Shown one piece after another: positions 44,779 to 55,852 of a stretch of 64,000 bases of DNA. Origin of the DNA: Poa pratensis (Eukaryota; Streptophyta; Magnoliopsida; Poales; Poaceae); contig CAMZMU010000096.1 of the NCBI GenBank assembly GCA_947311845.1, forward strand, positions 13,913,251 to 13,977,250, in the 5' to 3' direction. Position 1 is the first letter of the stretch, and each line of letters starts with the position of its first letter. The notes under the pieces were generated by a model, which did no database searches, was not told the origin of the DNA, and saw only the letters and a list, made by a program, of their open reading frames with translations. Made by a program: the position numbers and the translations under genes.

Positions 44779-44851
44779 AGGGATGACATGATTTGAACCT
44801 GTAACATTTTGTACCCAAAACAAATGCGCTACCAAGCTGCGCTAGATCCCT
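44779..44851 (-). tRNA. trnP-UGG: Plastid-derived trnP-UGG pseudogene
   Basis: The minus strand reads as a 73-nt tRNA with anticodon TGG (loop TTTTGGGTA), D-arm AGCGCAGCTTGGTAGCGC and T-loop GTTCAAATC. It matches plastid proline tRNA but has substitutions in the acceptor, anticodon-stem and T-stem regions, for example AGGGATC for AGGGATG at the 5' end. Probably inactive. Confidence 0.85.
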
Positions 44852-44855
44852 TTTC

Positions 44856-46259
44856 CAAGTTGTTGTACAATGTCGTGTCAGACCTGATCAATAAACGGCA
44901 CGGTGTCCACGGACAGAACACATTTTCCATTGTACCAATGGCCAAATAAGATTCATTAGCAAACTGACATGTATAGTCAATATGGTGTTTCTTTACGGTC
45001 TCAATGATAAATTGACTATGAACAATGCATAAACTAACACAAGTAACATCTTTGACACTCCATTATACACTTCCAACTTTCACCGTAAACATTTGTAAGC
45101 CGTACATATTGAATCTACTAATCCCACATACATGCATAGATTTGCACACTTATATTCCATTTTTTGAAATTGCACACACCAGAATTAATTTTAAAAAGAA
45201 AATTGCACACAAAAAATGTTCATAGAGAAAAAAAATTGAAATTTAAGGGCACAAATAATTTGCACCACCCAAAAAATTCTATCTGAAATAAATTTGATAC
45301 TTAAGGTTGGTCCCATCTTTATTTTACGGTGATTATATGTTGTATTTTTTTAGTATAACGAGGTATTTTATTCATCAATCAAAACAGGATACACATCGAA
45401 AAATGGAATAGAAAGATATAAAAAATGCCTATAACTTTATTTGAATTCTCTTAAAGTTGTTGAAAAATAAATGCACATGTAGATGTGTAGTATGTACACA
45501 AATTTTCATCAATATATATTTACACTTGTGATTTACGAAAAACAATTATGTGAAACAAAATAGAGTTATTTTTACCTTTCAGAAGCCAAAAAATAGTCTT
45601 TTTATACTATGAATGAGCCTACTATTTAACATTTCACAAAGGTGTATAGCACATATGTATGTGTCTGTGAAAAGGAGTTTAGAATTAATGGATCTTTTAA
45701 GCATTTATTTTGTTTTTTTGGCTCCCTAAAGCCCGAGAAACAAAATATCGTACCCTGGAGGGTTTTAAATGCACACATGTGGAGGCCGGTGGTAATTTGG
45801 CAACGTTACGGTTACACAAACTTTGCTAGGAAGTCCCGTCCAAAGGTCGTGTAGCGAGATCGTGGACCGTACACGCGGAGATCTATCACATATGCACAAG
45901 ACCGACCCTTAGACCGGCCAAACATGGCGACTGACGAGCTAATACCAACCGGGTAGGTCCAAGACATGGAGACAGACCAGAAGGCCAAGGGTGGCTCATG
46001 CCCTGCACAGGGCTTCCTACTTTGACTGGGTCAGCTTAAGTACAGTATTGAGCTGACTCTCACTCAATCCAGCAGGAATCCTTCCGTGACACGACACATG
46101 GAGACTTGAAGTAGACGACACAACCACGTCGACCGGATCCTGCTAGGAATTGAGGGGCCGAACATGGATATATACTATGCCAATCTCGTTTCCGGAAATC
46201 CATCGCTCGCCTTGCCCCACTCCTACAAAGCAAGGAACTGGTTCAAAGAAATTCTCCCA
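44856..46259. other. AT-rich spacer with no supported gene
   Basis: Mostly AT-rich. A GC-balanced stretch at 45840-46170 (GGACCGTACACG, GACCGGCCAAACATGG) looks repeat-derived but has no recognisable domain or termini. Confidence 0.4.
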
Positions 46260-46650
46260 TAGGTATGTGTTATACGAAAAATATATTCTACATATGATTA
46301 AACTTATTCACATATTTTTAGAAGTATTTTCATTATACAAGAAATAAATGTAAATATTTTTTAAAATAAATGTTTATGTATCACAGGAAAATATTCATGT
46401 ATTTACCAAAAGAAAGTTCATGCATAGCAAAAGTATTGTTCATGTGTCATAAACATAATATTCCTCTATATAGATAGAAATAAAAGAGATCTTTATGCAT
46501 TAAAAAATATTTATGTATTTTAAAATATATAAACAGAGTAAACACACAAAATAAAGTAACAAGGAAAAATAACAATACTAATAAGAGAAAGAAAAGAAAA
46601 GAAAACAGCAGGGAATAAGTGAATAAAATAAAACAGCAGCCCGGCCCACC
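46260..46650. repeat. Upstream flank of F-box copy 3, paralogous to 31990-32460
   Basis: Shares with the copy 1 flank the blocks ATGTATTTACCAAAAGAA, TGTCATAAACATAAT and the CAGCAGGGAATAA run, then GCCCGGCCCACCAG. Confidence 0.75.
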
Positions 46651-46799
46651 AGCGCGATGCTTTAGACGGAGCCTGCCGTTTTGCTCGCTGAGAGAGCGGC
46701 AAATAGGGTTCGCTGCCTCGCTCGCCGGTCACGGTCTCGTCGGACGACTGGACCTCAAAAAGGCCCGGAGTGCTTCGCCGTCGTCCCTGTCTCACTCCC

Positions 46800-49700
46800 A
46801 TGCTGGATCCTCCGCCACTGATGGTGGAACCACGAGACCGTACGTCCCCTGCTCCACTCTCGATCAGATAAATTTGTCTCAGCGTATGTTCCATTTTCCA
46901 CCACATAACTTGATCCATTTGATGGGGTTAAACACCGATTTAAGTCTGAGTGAAGCCAGCAACCTTTATTTTGGGCGCAATTTTTTGGGGAACATGATCT
47001 TTTGCTCTTGAATCTGACTGTTTCTAGTGCCAATGCGGATTTTCAGTTACAGTAGAATCGATTTTGCAGAGAAGCTTAACGATATGGTTTTCTTTTCACT
47101 TTCCGTGTGCTTGTATCCCACTGCTTTCTCTACTCTTAACATGGTTGTGAACTTGTGATGTACCCCAGATGTCTGCAAAAAAAAAGATCACCCTGTCAAC
47201 AAGATGATGATTCTCAAGGTGGGGGCGCAACAAGATCGATGGACAACCTTCCAGAGGTATAAACTGATGACCTAAATCGCAAGTGAATCACCATTGCTGT
47301 GATACTTTGGTTGAGGTGCATAGATTTGGGTTGTAGGAAAATACTGGTGGGCTTTTACTTTCTGAATAAAACATGAAGAATATAAGTTATACCAGTTTTG
47401 GCGACTTGAGCATTTGTGGAATGTTCTGCGACGTTGCAAAAACATTGAGCACTTGGGCTGTAAGCCTTCAAGTCTGTAACCAGACCTCTTCGAAAGAGAG
47501 AAAGTTGTATACCAGCTTCAGTGACTGGCTGCACATTGTCTTTGTCTTAAATGTTCACACTGTCGAGGCAGACCGGCAGATCCGCCGCCATCTAGCCTCT
47601 TTCCATGATGCTGGACCGCCGTCCAACCTTGCACGTCGGCGGCGCCACCGCAGACGACAACCACCACACCTGGAAACAACAGATCCGCTAACACCACCGG
47701 AGTGATGGAAGACAAATTCCACAAGTCCTTCGACCTTGCCGCTGAGAACGCTGCAAAGATGGTGTTGGAACCATGGAAAAATTATTCCAACCGTCGACGC
47801 CGCCGCCATGAAAGCGCTGCCGTTGGACACAAAAATCCTTACCTTAACAGAGCATCCAAAGCAGAGATCTGGAGTTCACCCACCCTCCCCTTGGTGGAGC
47901 GACAGGCGGAGGGGGGGGAACCCATGTCTATGCCGGGTGGGGGAGAGAGGAAAGGGCCGCCTACCTTATTGCCTGCGGGAGAGGGGAACCGTTGCTGTTT
48001 AGAGAGTATGTGGAGGAGACCTGATGCGTGGAAGTTTGAGTTACGTATGGAAGGCTGTTCTTTCTTATGGCCTGCTAAATATATTTGGTGGGGCTCTAAA
48101 TGTTCAGATTTCCCATTTATACCCTGTCCAGAATGTACATTTTTGTTTCGTTCTTTTGCTATTAATTGTATGATATAACATCATCTTATGGATATTCGAA
48201 TGTTTACCGACACAAATGCACGACACAAATGCACGTTAATAGTTCTTGTGGACTTCCATACGCCTACTTTAAGTAAGATGGCAGTTGTATATTGATGTTT
48301 GCTAATCAGGTGCGAACTAATGTATTGGGAATTTTTTTTCTCTCCAAAGCTCCTAGCCTCCTATATAGTCCCCAATCCACTCGCTGTAGTTACATCCCAG
48401 TGAATTATCTTCCTCTGTGCTATGTAAATGGGTAATGCAACACGGTTTGTGCTATCAATTACAATTAATAAGTTTCTCTTATAACCCCAATAACTGTTCT
48501 CTTGTGCTTCTGTATCCAGGATATCTGTCGACGTATTCATGCCCTAATGCCACTGCGAGACGCTGCATGCGTGGCTTGTGTGTCGCACACATTTCTGAGG
48601 TCATGGAGATGCCTTCCCAACCTTACCTTAAGTCAGGAATCACTAGGTTTGGATGGAGATATTGATCAAAATCATGAAAGGACAAGAAACCTCGTCAGCA
48701 AAGTTGACCATATTCTTAAAAGTCACTCGGGCGTTGGCATGAAGAAATAAGGCTTGAACTTTTCGACTGCCACAAGGTCGATTCCTGTTATATCAATAGT
48801 TCGCTTCAGATTGCTGTTACAGCAGGAATTGAAGAACTCACAATTTTTCTGCCTCATATTCCTAAGGAACCATTCAATTTCCCATGCTCACTTTTATTTA
48901 ATGGAAGTGACAGCCCAATTCGGTATCTTCACATTGGCATATGTGACTTTCGCCCAACTGCTGGGCTTGGTAGCTGGAGAAGCTTAACAACGTTGTATCT
49001 GAGTAATGTACGGATTGCTGACGATGAGCTAGAGTGCCTTCTTTCCAGTTGTGCTGCATTGGAGTGTTTGGGACTCCGGACTTGCCGTGAGATAGTTTGC
49101 CTGAAGATACCCTGTGTGCTGCAGCGGCTTAGGTTCCTGGGTGTGAGAGTGTGCAGTAAGCTACAAGTGATAGATAGCAATGCTCCAAATATCTCCACTT
49201 TTCACTACTGTGGTAGATTACTATCGATCTCATTTGGAAGTGCATTTCACGTAAAGATCGTAGACATGGAGTGTTCAGACTTTCGTCAGTCCAACATTGT
49301 CTGTCATGCTTGGGCCAAGGTTTTGTCCTTTGCGCCAAATGTGGAAACACTTGTCATATCCTCGATTGATGAGGTATATTCTAGAAGTTTAGATGATTAC
49401 AGACTATCTATTTGCATATAACAGTTCATTATCTTGCATATATTTAATCCGCGACATCTTTATGCAGATGATCGGTACACCAATGCTACCTCGCAAATTC
49501 CTCCACCTTAAATACTTGCTTATTTCTCTATTTGGAGTTGAAGCTATTTCACCAGCCCATGATTACCTTTCTCTGGTTTCTTTTCTTGAAGCTTCTCCTC
49601 ACCTGGAAACTTTCATCTTTAAAGTAAGTATCTTCTCATCTTTCAAGCATACCTAGTTTGCAGAATTGATGATGCAAACACCTTTGCTTTCTATATAGGT

Positions 49701-50125
49701 CCAGCAGCCTGAGATGAAGCATGATTCAGTTATCGGGGATACCTCACATCTGAGGCGGCTACCACAACAACAACACAACTGCCTAAAGAGTGTGTCGATC
49801 GTCGGCTTCTGCTCCGTGAAGAGCTTGGTCGAGCTGACATGCCACGTTGTTGAGAACGCGACATCGCTCGAGCGCCTCACGTTGGACACCACTCATGGCT
49901 GTCGGAGTTGGTGGGTGTACCGTCAATGAACATCAGAGATCGTACGGTACAGGAAGTGATAACATCACGACGCCCCCACGGGACACATGCCCTCGTATGG
50001 AGAGGGATATCCTCATGGAGGTCCCCAGGGCGCTTTTGGCTATCAGAATACACATTGAGGGGAAAATTCCCCCCAGAGTTGTGTTAAAAGTCGTGGAGCC
50101 TTGCAGTCGGTGCCATGCTGTTTAA
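46800..50125 (+). pseudogene. F-box/LRR gene, tandem copy 3 (three small deletions)
   Basis: Exons 46800-46839, 47169-47256, 48520-49373, 49468-49623 and 49699-50125, the same structure as copies 1 and 2. Exon 2 is 88 bp and one base short (A-rich run after TCTGC), so the upstream ATG is out of frame with the F-box; an internal ATG (MDNLPE) could bypass this. Exon 3 has lost one C (AAGAAA-TAAGG, about 48747), giving a TAA right after SHSGVGMKK and removing all LRRs. Exon 5 has lost two bases (GAGTTGGTGGG for GAGTTCTGGTGGG, about 49905). Downstream of each lesion the family sequence resumes (CREIVCLKIPCVLQRLRFLG; LKSVSIVGFCSVKSLVELTC). Clearly a pseudogene, with lesions unlike those of the other copies. 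Confidence 0.88.
47562..48010. mobile_element. GC-rich insertion in intron 2 of F-box copy 3, related to the retroposon family
   Basis: Compared with intron 2 of copy 2, a ~450-bp GC-rich segment replaces sequence between a GTCTTAAATGTTCACA block and a GATGCGTGGAAGTTTGAGTT block. Its right part (CAGATCTGGAGTTC, CACCCACCCTCCCC, GCGGAGGGGGG) resembles the 5' end of the polyA-type retroposons at 13372, 22596 and 40200. No T run or target duplication is visible, so it is diverged or truncated. Confidence 0.5.
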
Positions 50126-51029
50126 CTTTTAGATGCCTAGTTAGCAACATTGTGCAATGTTGAGACATGTCAAACTGCGTGTTGTTTATGATGTTATATT
50201 TCAGAATTGCCCAATGATAGCTATGTGAGATTTCATAGGCTGTACTTTGTTTCTTAAAGTATGAGAAGTGCCCAATGTTTAATCATGTAAAGTTATAGCA
50301 GTGTTTCCTCCAGTCTCATAAAGTCAGAGAAATGAACTGGTGTGAACTTTTGTTGCTATTTTCAGAGAGATTAGAGGCCAGGATGTTTCCAACCTTTTTT
50401 TTATTGGGATTCTCGTTGATTTTGTGCATGTCTGTTCAATATATAATGTGCCGTATTTCGAAGCCTCCTACATATTCGTAGGTTGCAGGCTTCACAATGA
50501 AAACTTAGTGACAGCTTGTGCTCTTCTTTCTGGTAGGTTGCAGGCTTGCAGCTCGTAGCAAGAACCACATCTGTTGTGGTTTTGAAATCCTGTTCGCTCA
50601 TCTCATCAAGGTCTCAGATATGGCATCTCTTTGCTAGATTGGACAATCTTTCCTGACTGGCATTTTTTTTTAGTATACATAGATGAACCAAATCACTTGC
50701 GCTTTGGATCTGAGGCTTGATCATCTTTTGAGTGCAGCGCACAGTGGGTCAAAGTTCTTGGCCTACCATTCATTGGCCCACACATCAGGTCACTAGATCA
50801 TGGCATGCATGCGTCAGTCACTTGCCCCAAATGTCTCTGCCTAGAACAGTTAAATCATCCTAGTGCCTTGAAGCTAGTGCTACAATTATACTACTGTAGT
50901 AAGTATTGCCGCAAGCATCTCTGCAAAAAAGAAAGTATAGCCGCAAGCAGCAAACGACTTGCAACTGAATGGAATCAGGCCAGAAATTGAGAAAACCGCG
51001 ATTCAATCTGTCAGTGCTTCGATCTTCAC
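50126..51029. repeat. 3' flank of F-box copy 3 (paralogous block)
   Basis: Matches the flanks of copies 1 and 2 and block A in order: GAGAGATTAGAGGCCAGGAT, AGCTCGTAGCAAGAA, GGGTCAAAGTTCTTGGCCTA, GCGACTTGCAACTGAATGGA, ending GCTTCGATCTTCAC, where a Copia LTR is inserted. Confidence 0.75.
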
Positions 51030-51303
51030 TGATACCCTGAATCACAAACTCGAACTGGGAGAGAAACGAGAGATGAACTCGAGGGTTTTGTGCTGCGCTA
51101 CTACTGCAGCTTTTCTGGTCTCCTTTTATTGATCTGAAAAGGAAAATCGTGCCGTATCACAAGCTCCACGGCCGACCGTGCCATCCCACGTTCCGAGTTG
51201 TGCTCGAAGTTCTACAAACTATAGCTGAAAAAACTGTAACTACGAAACTGAAGAAAATACAGTGTGCCGGTCAGGTTCAGAGAAAGACAGGTTTAAGCCC
51301 ACA
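51030..51303 (-). mobile_element. Copia 3' LTR
   Basis: On the minus strand the polypurine tract TTGAGGGGGAGAT is followed directly by TGTGGGC. The segment ends GGGTATCA, giving TG...CA ends over 274 bp. At the far end the paralogous F-box flank resumes, which fixes the insertion boundary. Confidence 0.72.
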
Positions 51304-51700
51304 ATCTCCCCCTCAACCCTGTCTTGTAGATTTGATGTCGATGATACCTACCTTGCCGCGCAGCTCCTAGAAGCGAACGCGACTAAGTGGTTTCGTCAGA
51401 ATGTCTGCCTTCTGCTCACTGGTCCCGAATGAACTCCATGGCCACCATGCCCATCTCCTCACAATCGTCTATGAAGTGGTAGCGAAGATCGATGTGCTCG
51501 CTGCGGTTGAGGAGTACCGGATTCTTGTAGAGGGATATGGATGATTTCTTGTCGATTTAGAGGGTTGTAGGGGCGGCGTCTTGATTCTGTAGCTCGCCGA
51601 GAAGACGAGCCAGCAGGCCCCCTCACACGCCGCCGCGGCCGCGATGCACTCCGCTTCGCACGAACATGTTCAGGACCAATGACCGTTTGGTTTGGCCGTT
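51304..51700 (-). mobile_element. Copia pol remnant (reverse transcriptase/RNase H end)
   Basis: Minus-strand frame pieces such as DNKSSISLYKNPVLLNRSEH, then IDIRYHFIDDCEEMG, belong to the RNase H end of Copia polyproteins. Stops interrupt the frame, and the element is truncated toward 51700. Confidence 0.8.
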
Positions 51701-52446
51701 CGACAACGCCGGTTTAGTGAGGTGGCGTTGCACGGCGCAGTGCTTGTACTCTACTTTTAGAGATAGGAGGCCAGATTGTAATACTCAATGTCAAGGATGT
51801 TTTCCATATTTTGTGATGAACTTTTTTTTGTAACAATAACAATGCAGCGAATTTGTTAGCTGCTTATGAATCATACTGATGTTGTGCAGCTCTAATCAAA
51901 GTCAGTCGAAACCTATTGTTTTGTGAAAAATATCATATTGGCAAGTCGGTACAATTAAAATAGCTTCCAGAAAAATCCCATGTATTGTCCCCCGGTGGAC
52001 GTCAGTTTGAGCACCTTGTTTTGAGAAAAAATCATAACAGGATGCACTTGACTTGAGCAATAGCTTTACACAGGAAAAATTAACAGCCCTCTTGATGTTC
52101 GTGTTAGAAGTTAATCAAGGTGCAAACATTTTAGTCATGACAGAAATTATCAAGGTGCTCTTGTGATGAACCAGTAACAAGCAACAATGATACTAGGATG
52201 TATATATACATATCATTGGTGTCACTAATACAGAGCCTATATGATGCGCATGTGCATACTCTTATTTTTTTGACAAAATTATTGTCACTCATGGTGTGAG
52301 ATGGTTATGCCAATTTGTTGATGATAAGCTGGGAGTTTGGATTGTCTCTGAACACTTCCCAACTGCACTTGTTTGCTGTTATGTTCTGGACAATAATGAA
52401 CTCTATCAGCTGTGATTTCTAAAAGAAAATTAAAAAGGAGAAATCA
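51700..52446. other. Spacer with no supported gene
   Basis: AT-rich; no domain or repeat boundary recognised. Confidence 0.4.
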
Positions 52447-52600
52447 TTGATTCAGTTTACAGTTCCATGTATGTTGGACTCTGAATATGTTCTTCATTCA
52501 GTTTTAAGTGCCATCTATGCTAAACTCTGAATATGGTCTTGATCAGTTTACAGTGCCATCTGTGCTGAACCCTAAAAAGAATCCTGTTGAACTCTGTGAA
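52447..52600. repeat. Three imperfect ~50-bp tandem units
   Basis: Units contain TTCAGTTTACAGTTCCATGT, TTCAGTTTTAAGTGCCATCT and CAGTTTACAGTGCCATCTGT, each followed by a CTGAATATG- or CTGAACCC-type segment. Confidence 0.65.
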
Positions 52601-52807
52601 ATAGGAAAAGTTCCTGATTCAGGAAGTGGTGAGGCAAGTGCAGTCTGACTCTGAATACTGCATAATTGGAGGTGGAATCTGGGTAATACACTAGCACTTC
52701 CATAAGCAGCAGACAAAAAAGCATGTAACGTTCAACTGTTCAGGATTTCCAAGATTTTCTAGTCCAACAATACATGAACAACGCATGCTTACGTACAGAC
52801 AGAGGCT

Positions 52808-53388
52808 GTGAAAATACAGACCGTAACATCAAAACTAGACGAAGCGACGGATACATGTGCATCAAAACTAGACGAAACTAGACTGTTGAGCGCTACTACT
52901 GCTGAAGCTTATGCTGTATTGGAAGGTCTGAATTTTTTGGGAAGATTGGGAGTATCCACGGTTACAATTGAGCCTGATTCTCTTGAGCTAATCCAGGCGT
53001 GTAATGCTGTCATAAAGTGTGGAGTCCCTTCTCTGCTGTTCTAGCTGAATGTTTCATGTTGGCCTATAATTTTGGGTCAATTGCTTTCAAACATTGTCCA
53101 AGAGATGATAATCAAGTGGCGCACCAGCTAGCTAAGTATTGTTATAACACCAAGTCCGGATGTTGGCTGGGAGGGAGATCCTCTAGGTTTTATTCTTCCT
53201 TTTGTGATCAAAGATGTAACCTGTTTTATTATCCCGGATGTAACAAACGATGTATCTATGGTTGGTTGATGCAGAAAGTTTATACGCACTCTTTTATCTT
53301 ACCAGGGTATCTAAGGGGGCTGGAAGGTTTTTAATGAGGCGGCTTGCTAGTTTAGTATAAAGTGTGGTTAAATTTCAAAAAAAAAAAA
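52808..53388 (+). mobile_element. LINE 3' remnant with RNase H-like domain and polyA tail
   Basis: Frame pieces ATTAEAYAVLEGLNFLGRLG, TIEPDSLELIQACNAV and IAFKHCPRDDNQVAHQLAKY form an RVT_3/RNase H-like domain typical of plant LINE ORF2 C-termini. One frame change occurs near 53020. A run of A at 53377-53388 follows GTTAAATTTC and is the tail. Confidence 0.78.
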
Positions 53389-53414
53389 CATTCTCACAGA
53401 TCAAGATGTTTAGT

Positions 53415-54067
53415 TCAAAGAGGGATCACATATGAACAAACTTTTCCTATTTCCCGTGGTCTTTCCACTGCCTGAAAACGAACCCATGGGAAGCTCTGCC
53501 TGAAGTCCGCAAGTTCATCATATTCCACTAGATTGTTATCAGACAGTGGAAAGACCAACATTATCGCCAACAGACGTTCCAAAGTAGCCTTCACCACCAC
53601 AAGCTTTTCATTTAGCTGACCAAGCCTTGTTGCATTGACTTGAACGGCCCCTTTTACGCCCTCGTTGTCGTATTTATTGTCGTTGACATCTCTATCACCA
53701 TCGTCATGTTCATTCGTGTCGGAGTGTTGTCCCCCCTCCAAAGTAGCTGCTGCTTGAATGGCTTCACTGCCGACACGGGCGACATATTGAGTGAATCCTA
53801 GAAAGAAGTCAAAGATCGGGTTGGCCCTCACAAGCTCTACAAATTTGGCACCCTCAATCTGTTAAAACTCCCTCAGCTTTGTTGTTATAGTTGCGTCATC
53901 TTCAATTGACTTGACCGCTTCATCCATGATGAATTCACAATCCTCCACGAGCATAGCGAATTTCCTCCGTCGTTGCCAACGTGGTCCAGATTTTTGATCC
54001 TCCAGCTAGAGTCATCGTTCAATTTATCGCTCAAGAGGTCCATCATACATGCTGAAAACGTCCTCAA
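53415..54067 (-). pseudogene. Degenerate coding sequence of unknown family
   Basis: Minus-strand frames read EFIMDEAVKSIEDDATITTK, a stop, then IEGAKFVELVRANPIFDFFL and an acidic segment (NEHDDGDRDVNDNKYDNEG) and LNEKLVVVKATLERLLAIML. The piece looks genuinely coding but has stops; no domain is recognised. Confidence 0.4.
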
Positions 54068-54414
54068 CGTGCACCCCTGTGATGGTTTTAACGTTTTTCA
54101 TTTATACCTAAGGCGACGCAAAACAGACAACTATCATTCATTAATACCAAATATTTTAACATTTTTCACTTACAATGCATTTCCTCGACTTATGATTTTA
54201 ACTATTAAATGGTTTATTATAGTTAGCAAATTAACACGTTACAATACAACTATATATGAAGATACTATCATTTTTATTACGTAATTTTAACTTCAACATT
54301 TAATATTGCACTTGCATTAAACTTGAAGCATAAAAAATAAAAATTGCATGTCTTCAAAAATTAAATTATGACAATTAGAGAACTACAAATATAAGAAAGT
54401 ATCCATGTGTATTT

Positions 54415-55440
54415 TAGTTTTCTTAATTGTCATGACCCTAACTTTTAAAGCTACCAGACGTTTCTCGAATGAATGATTGTCTATTCTAGGTGTAACTGAA
54501 GAGAAGAGATAAGAATTAATGTGTAAATAGAAACTTACGGTATAAAAAATCTATGATACTTTTTCTATAATTATTACATTGCTCATTTACAAGGACGCTC
54601 TTTGCCAAATAATAACATAAATGGACCAGCCCAATCAACCGTAATAGGCCAGCCCAACTTAGTCTAACAGGCTGGCCCACCTACACGAACAGGCCAGCCC
54701 ACATATGCCTAGTAGGCCGGCCCATCTAACCTAGCAGGCCAGCGCATCTACTCAAACAAGCCGGCCTATGAACCATAACAAGCCGGCCCACATATGCCTA
54801 GCAGGCCGGCCCGTCTAACCTGACAGGCCGGTCCACATACTCAAACAGGCCAGTCCATCTAGCCCTAGCAGGCCGGCCCATCTAAACTAGCAGGCCAACC
54901 CACCAACACAAACAGGCTGACCCACAAACTCTAGCAGACCAGCCCACAAATCCTAGCAGACTGTCCCACTTAATCTTACATGCCGGCCCACCTAAGCCAC
55001 CTAACCTTAACTGGTTGGCCCACCTAACGGCAGAAGGCCTCAGGTGGCCGAAGAGATAACGGTGTGACGGTGACCTTAACTGTGTTTGTCACGTGTCTGT
55101 TATATTCATTTACAACGGCAGCCTGTCCGACGGTTGATGACGGAATAATTTACCACGATGACCTGGGAGCGTGGTTAATAAATCTGACATGCAACATCCG
55201 CCACAGTACGGTAGCCGTTGCAAAAGCCCTTTAGCAATGAAAATCGGGCTTTCTACCACGAAAGTCGAGCGTGGCCAAAAGCAATATTTATTCTAGTGTG
55301 TGTCATTTTAGTTTTCTTAAATATCACAACCCTAAGTTTTAAAGCTAGCAGAGGTTTCTCGAATGAGTGATTGTCTATTTTAGGTGTAACTAGAGATAAG
55401 ATATAACAATTAATGTGTAAATAGAAACTCTTACAGTATA
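54415..55440. repeat. Diverged ~130-bp direct repeats flanking a minisatellite-bearing insertion
   Basis: 54415-54545 and 55305-55440 share TTTTAGTTTTCTTAA, ACCCTAA, TTTTAAAGCTA, GTTTCTCGAATGA and AATTAATGTGTAAATAGAAA blocks. Between them lies the minisatellite and a segment ending TTTATTCTAGTG, which resembles a CACTA terminus (CACTAGAATAAA). A matching left CACTA end was not found. Confidence 0.6.
54620..55025. repeat. Minisatellite, ~20-24-bp unit (CAGGCCGGCCCATCTAACCT)
   Basis: About eighteen imperfect tandem copies of AACAGGCCAGCCCACAT / GCAGGCCGGCCCATCTA. The alternating GGCC-rich core and AT-rich spacer suggest transposon subterminal repeats. Confidence 0.88.
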
Positions 55441-55852
55441 CAAATTGTTTTAGCTGAATCAAACCTACATTGATTTGATCTAGGAATTCACGTATATTCA
55501 TAGAAAAATGCATGATCAATAGTCACGATTAAATCTTATGCTAGGTTAATAGTCATAGTTCAAACTTATACGTACAATGCTAATATTAACTTGCGACAAT
55601 TGCACTTTACACTTCTATTTTATTAGCAAAAGTTCCATCGTTGAAATAACAAACAGTGCTCAACAACATTATACATTTGTAATTAGACACACTTATTCAC
55701 AAGCAATCTTATGCCAGATTTATAACTTTGACAGCTAAAGTTCAGCAAGCATGACAATAACTGCGAGTGCAACAAATGATTTATTGTGTAGAGGACCTTC
55801 ACCCTCTTGGCCTCCTGAACTCGACATGCTTGTTGTGCTCTAGCATCTACCT

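Noticed and set aside
54620..55025. CRISPR-like array of regular repeats
   Set aside because: Units are imperfect and contiguous, spacers are not unique sequences of fixed length, and the genome is a plant.
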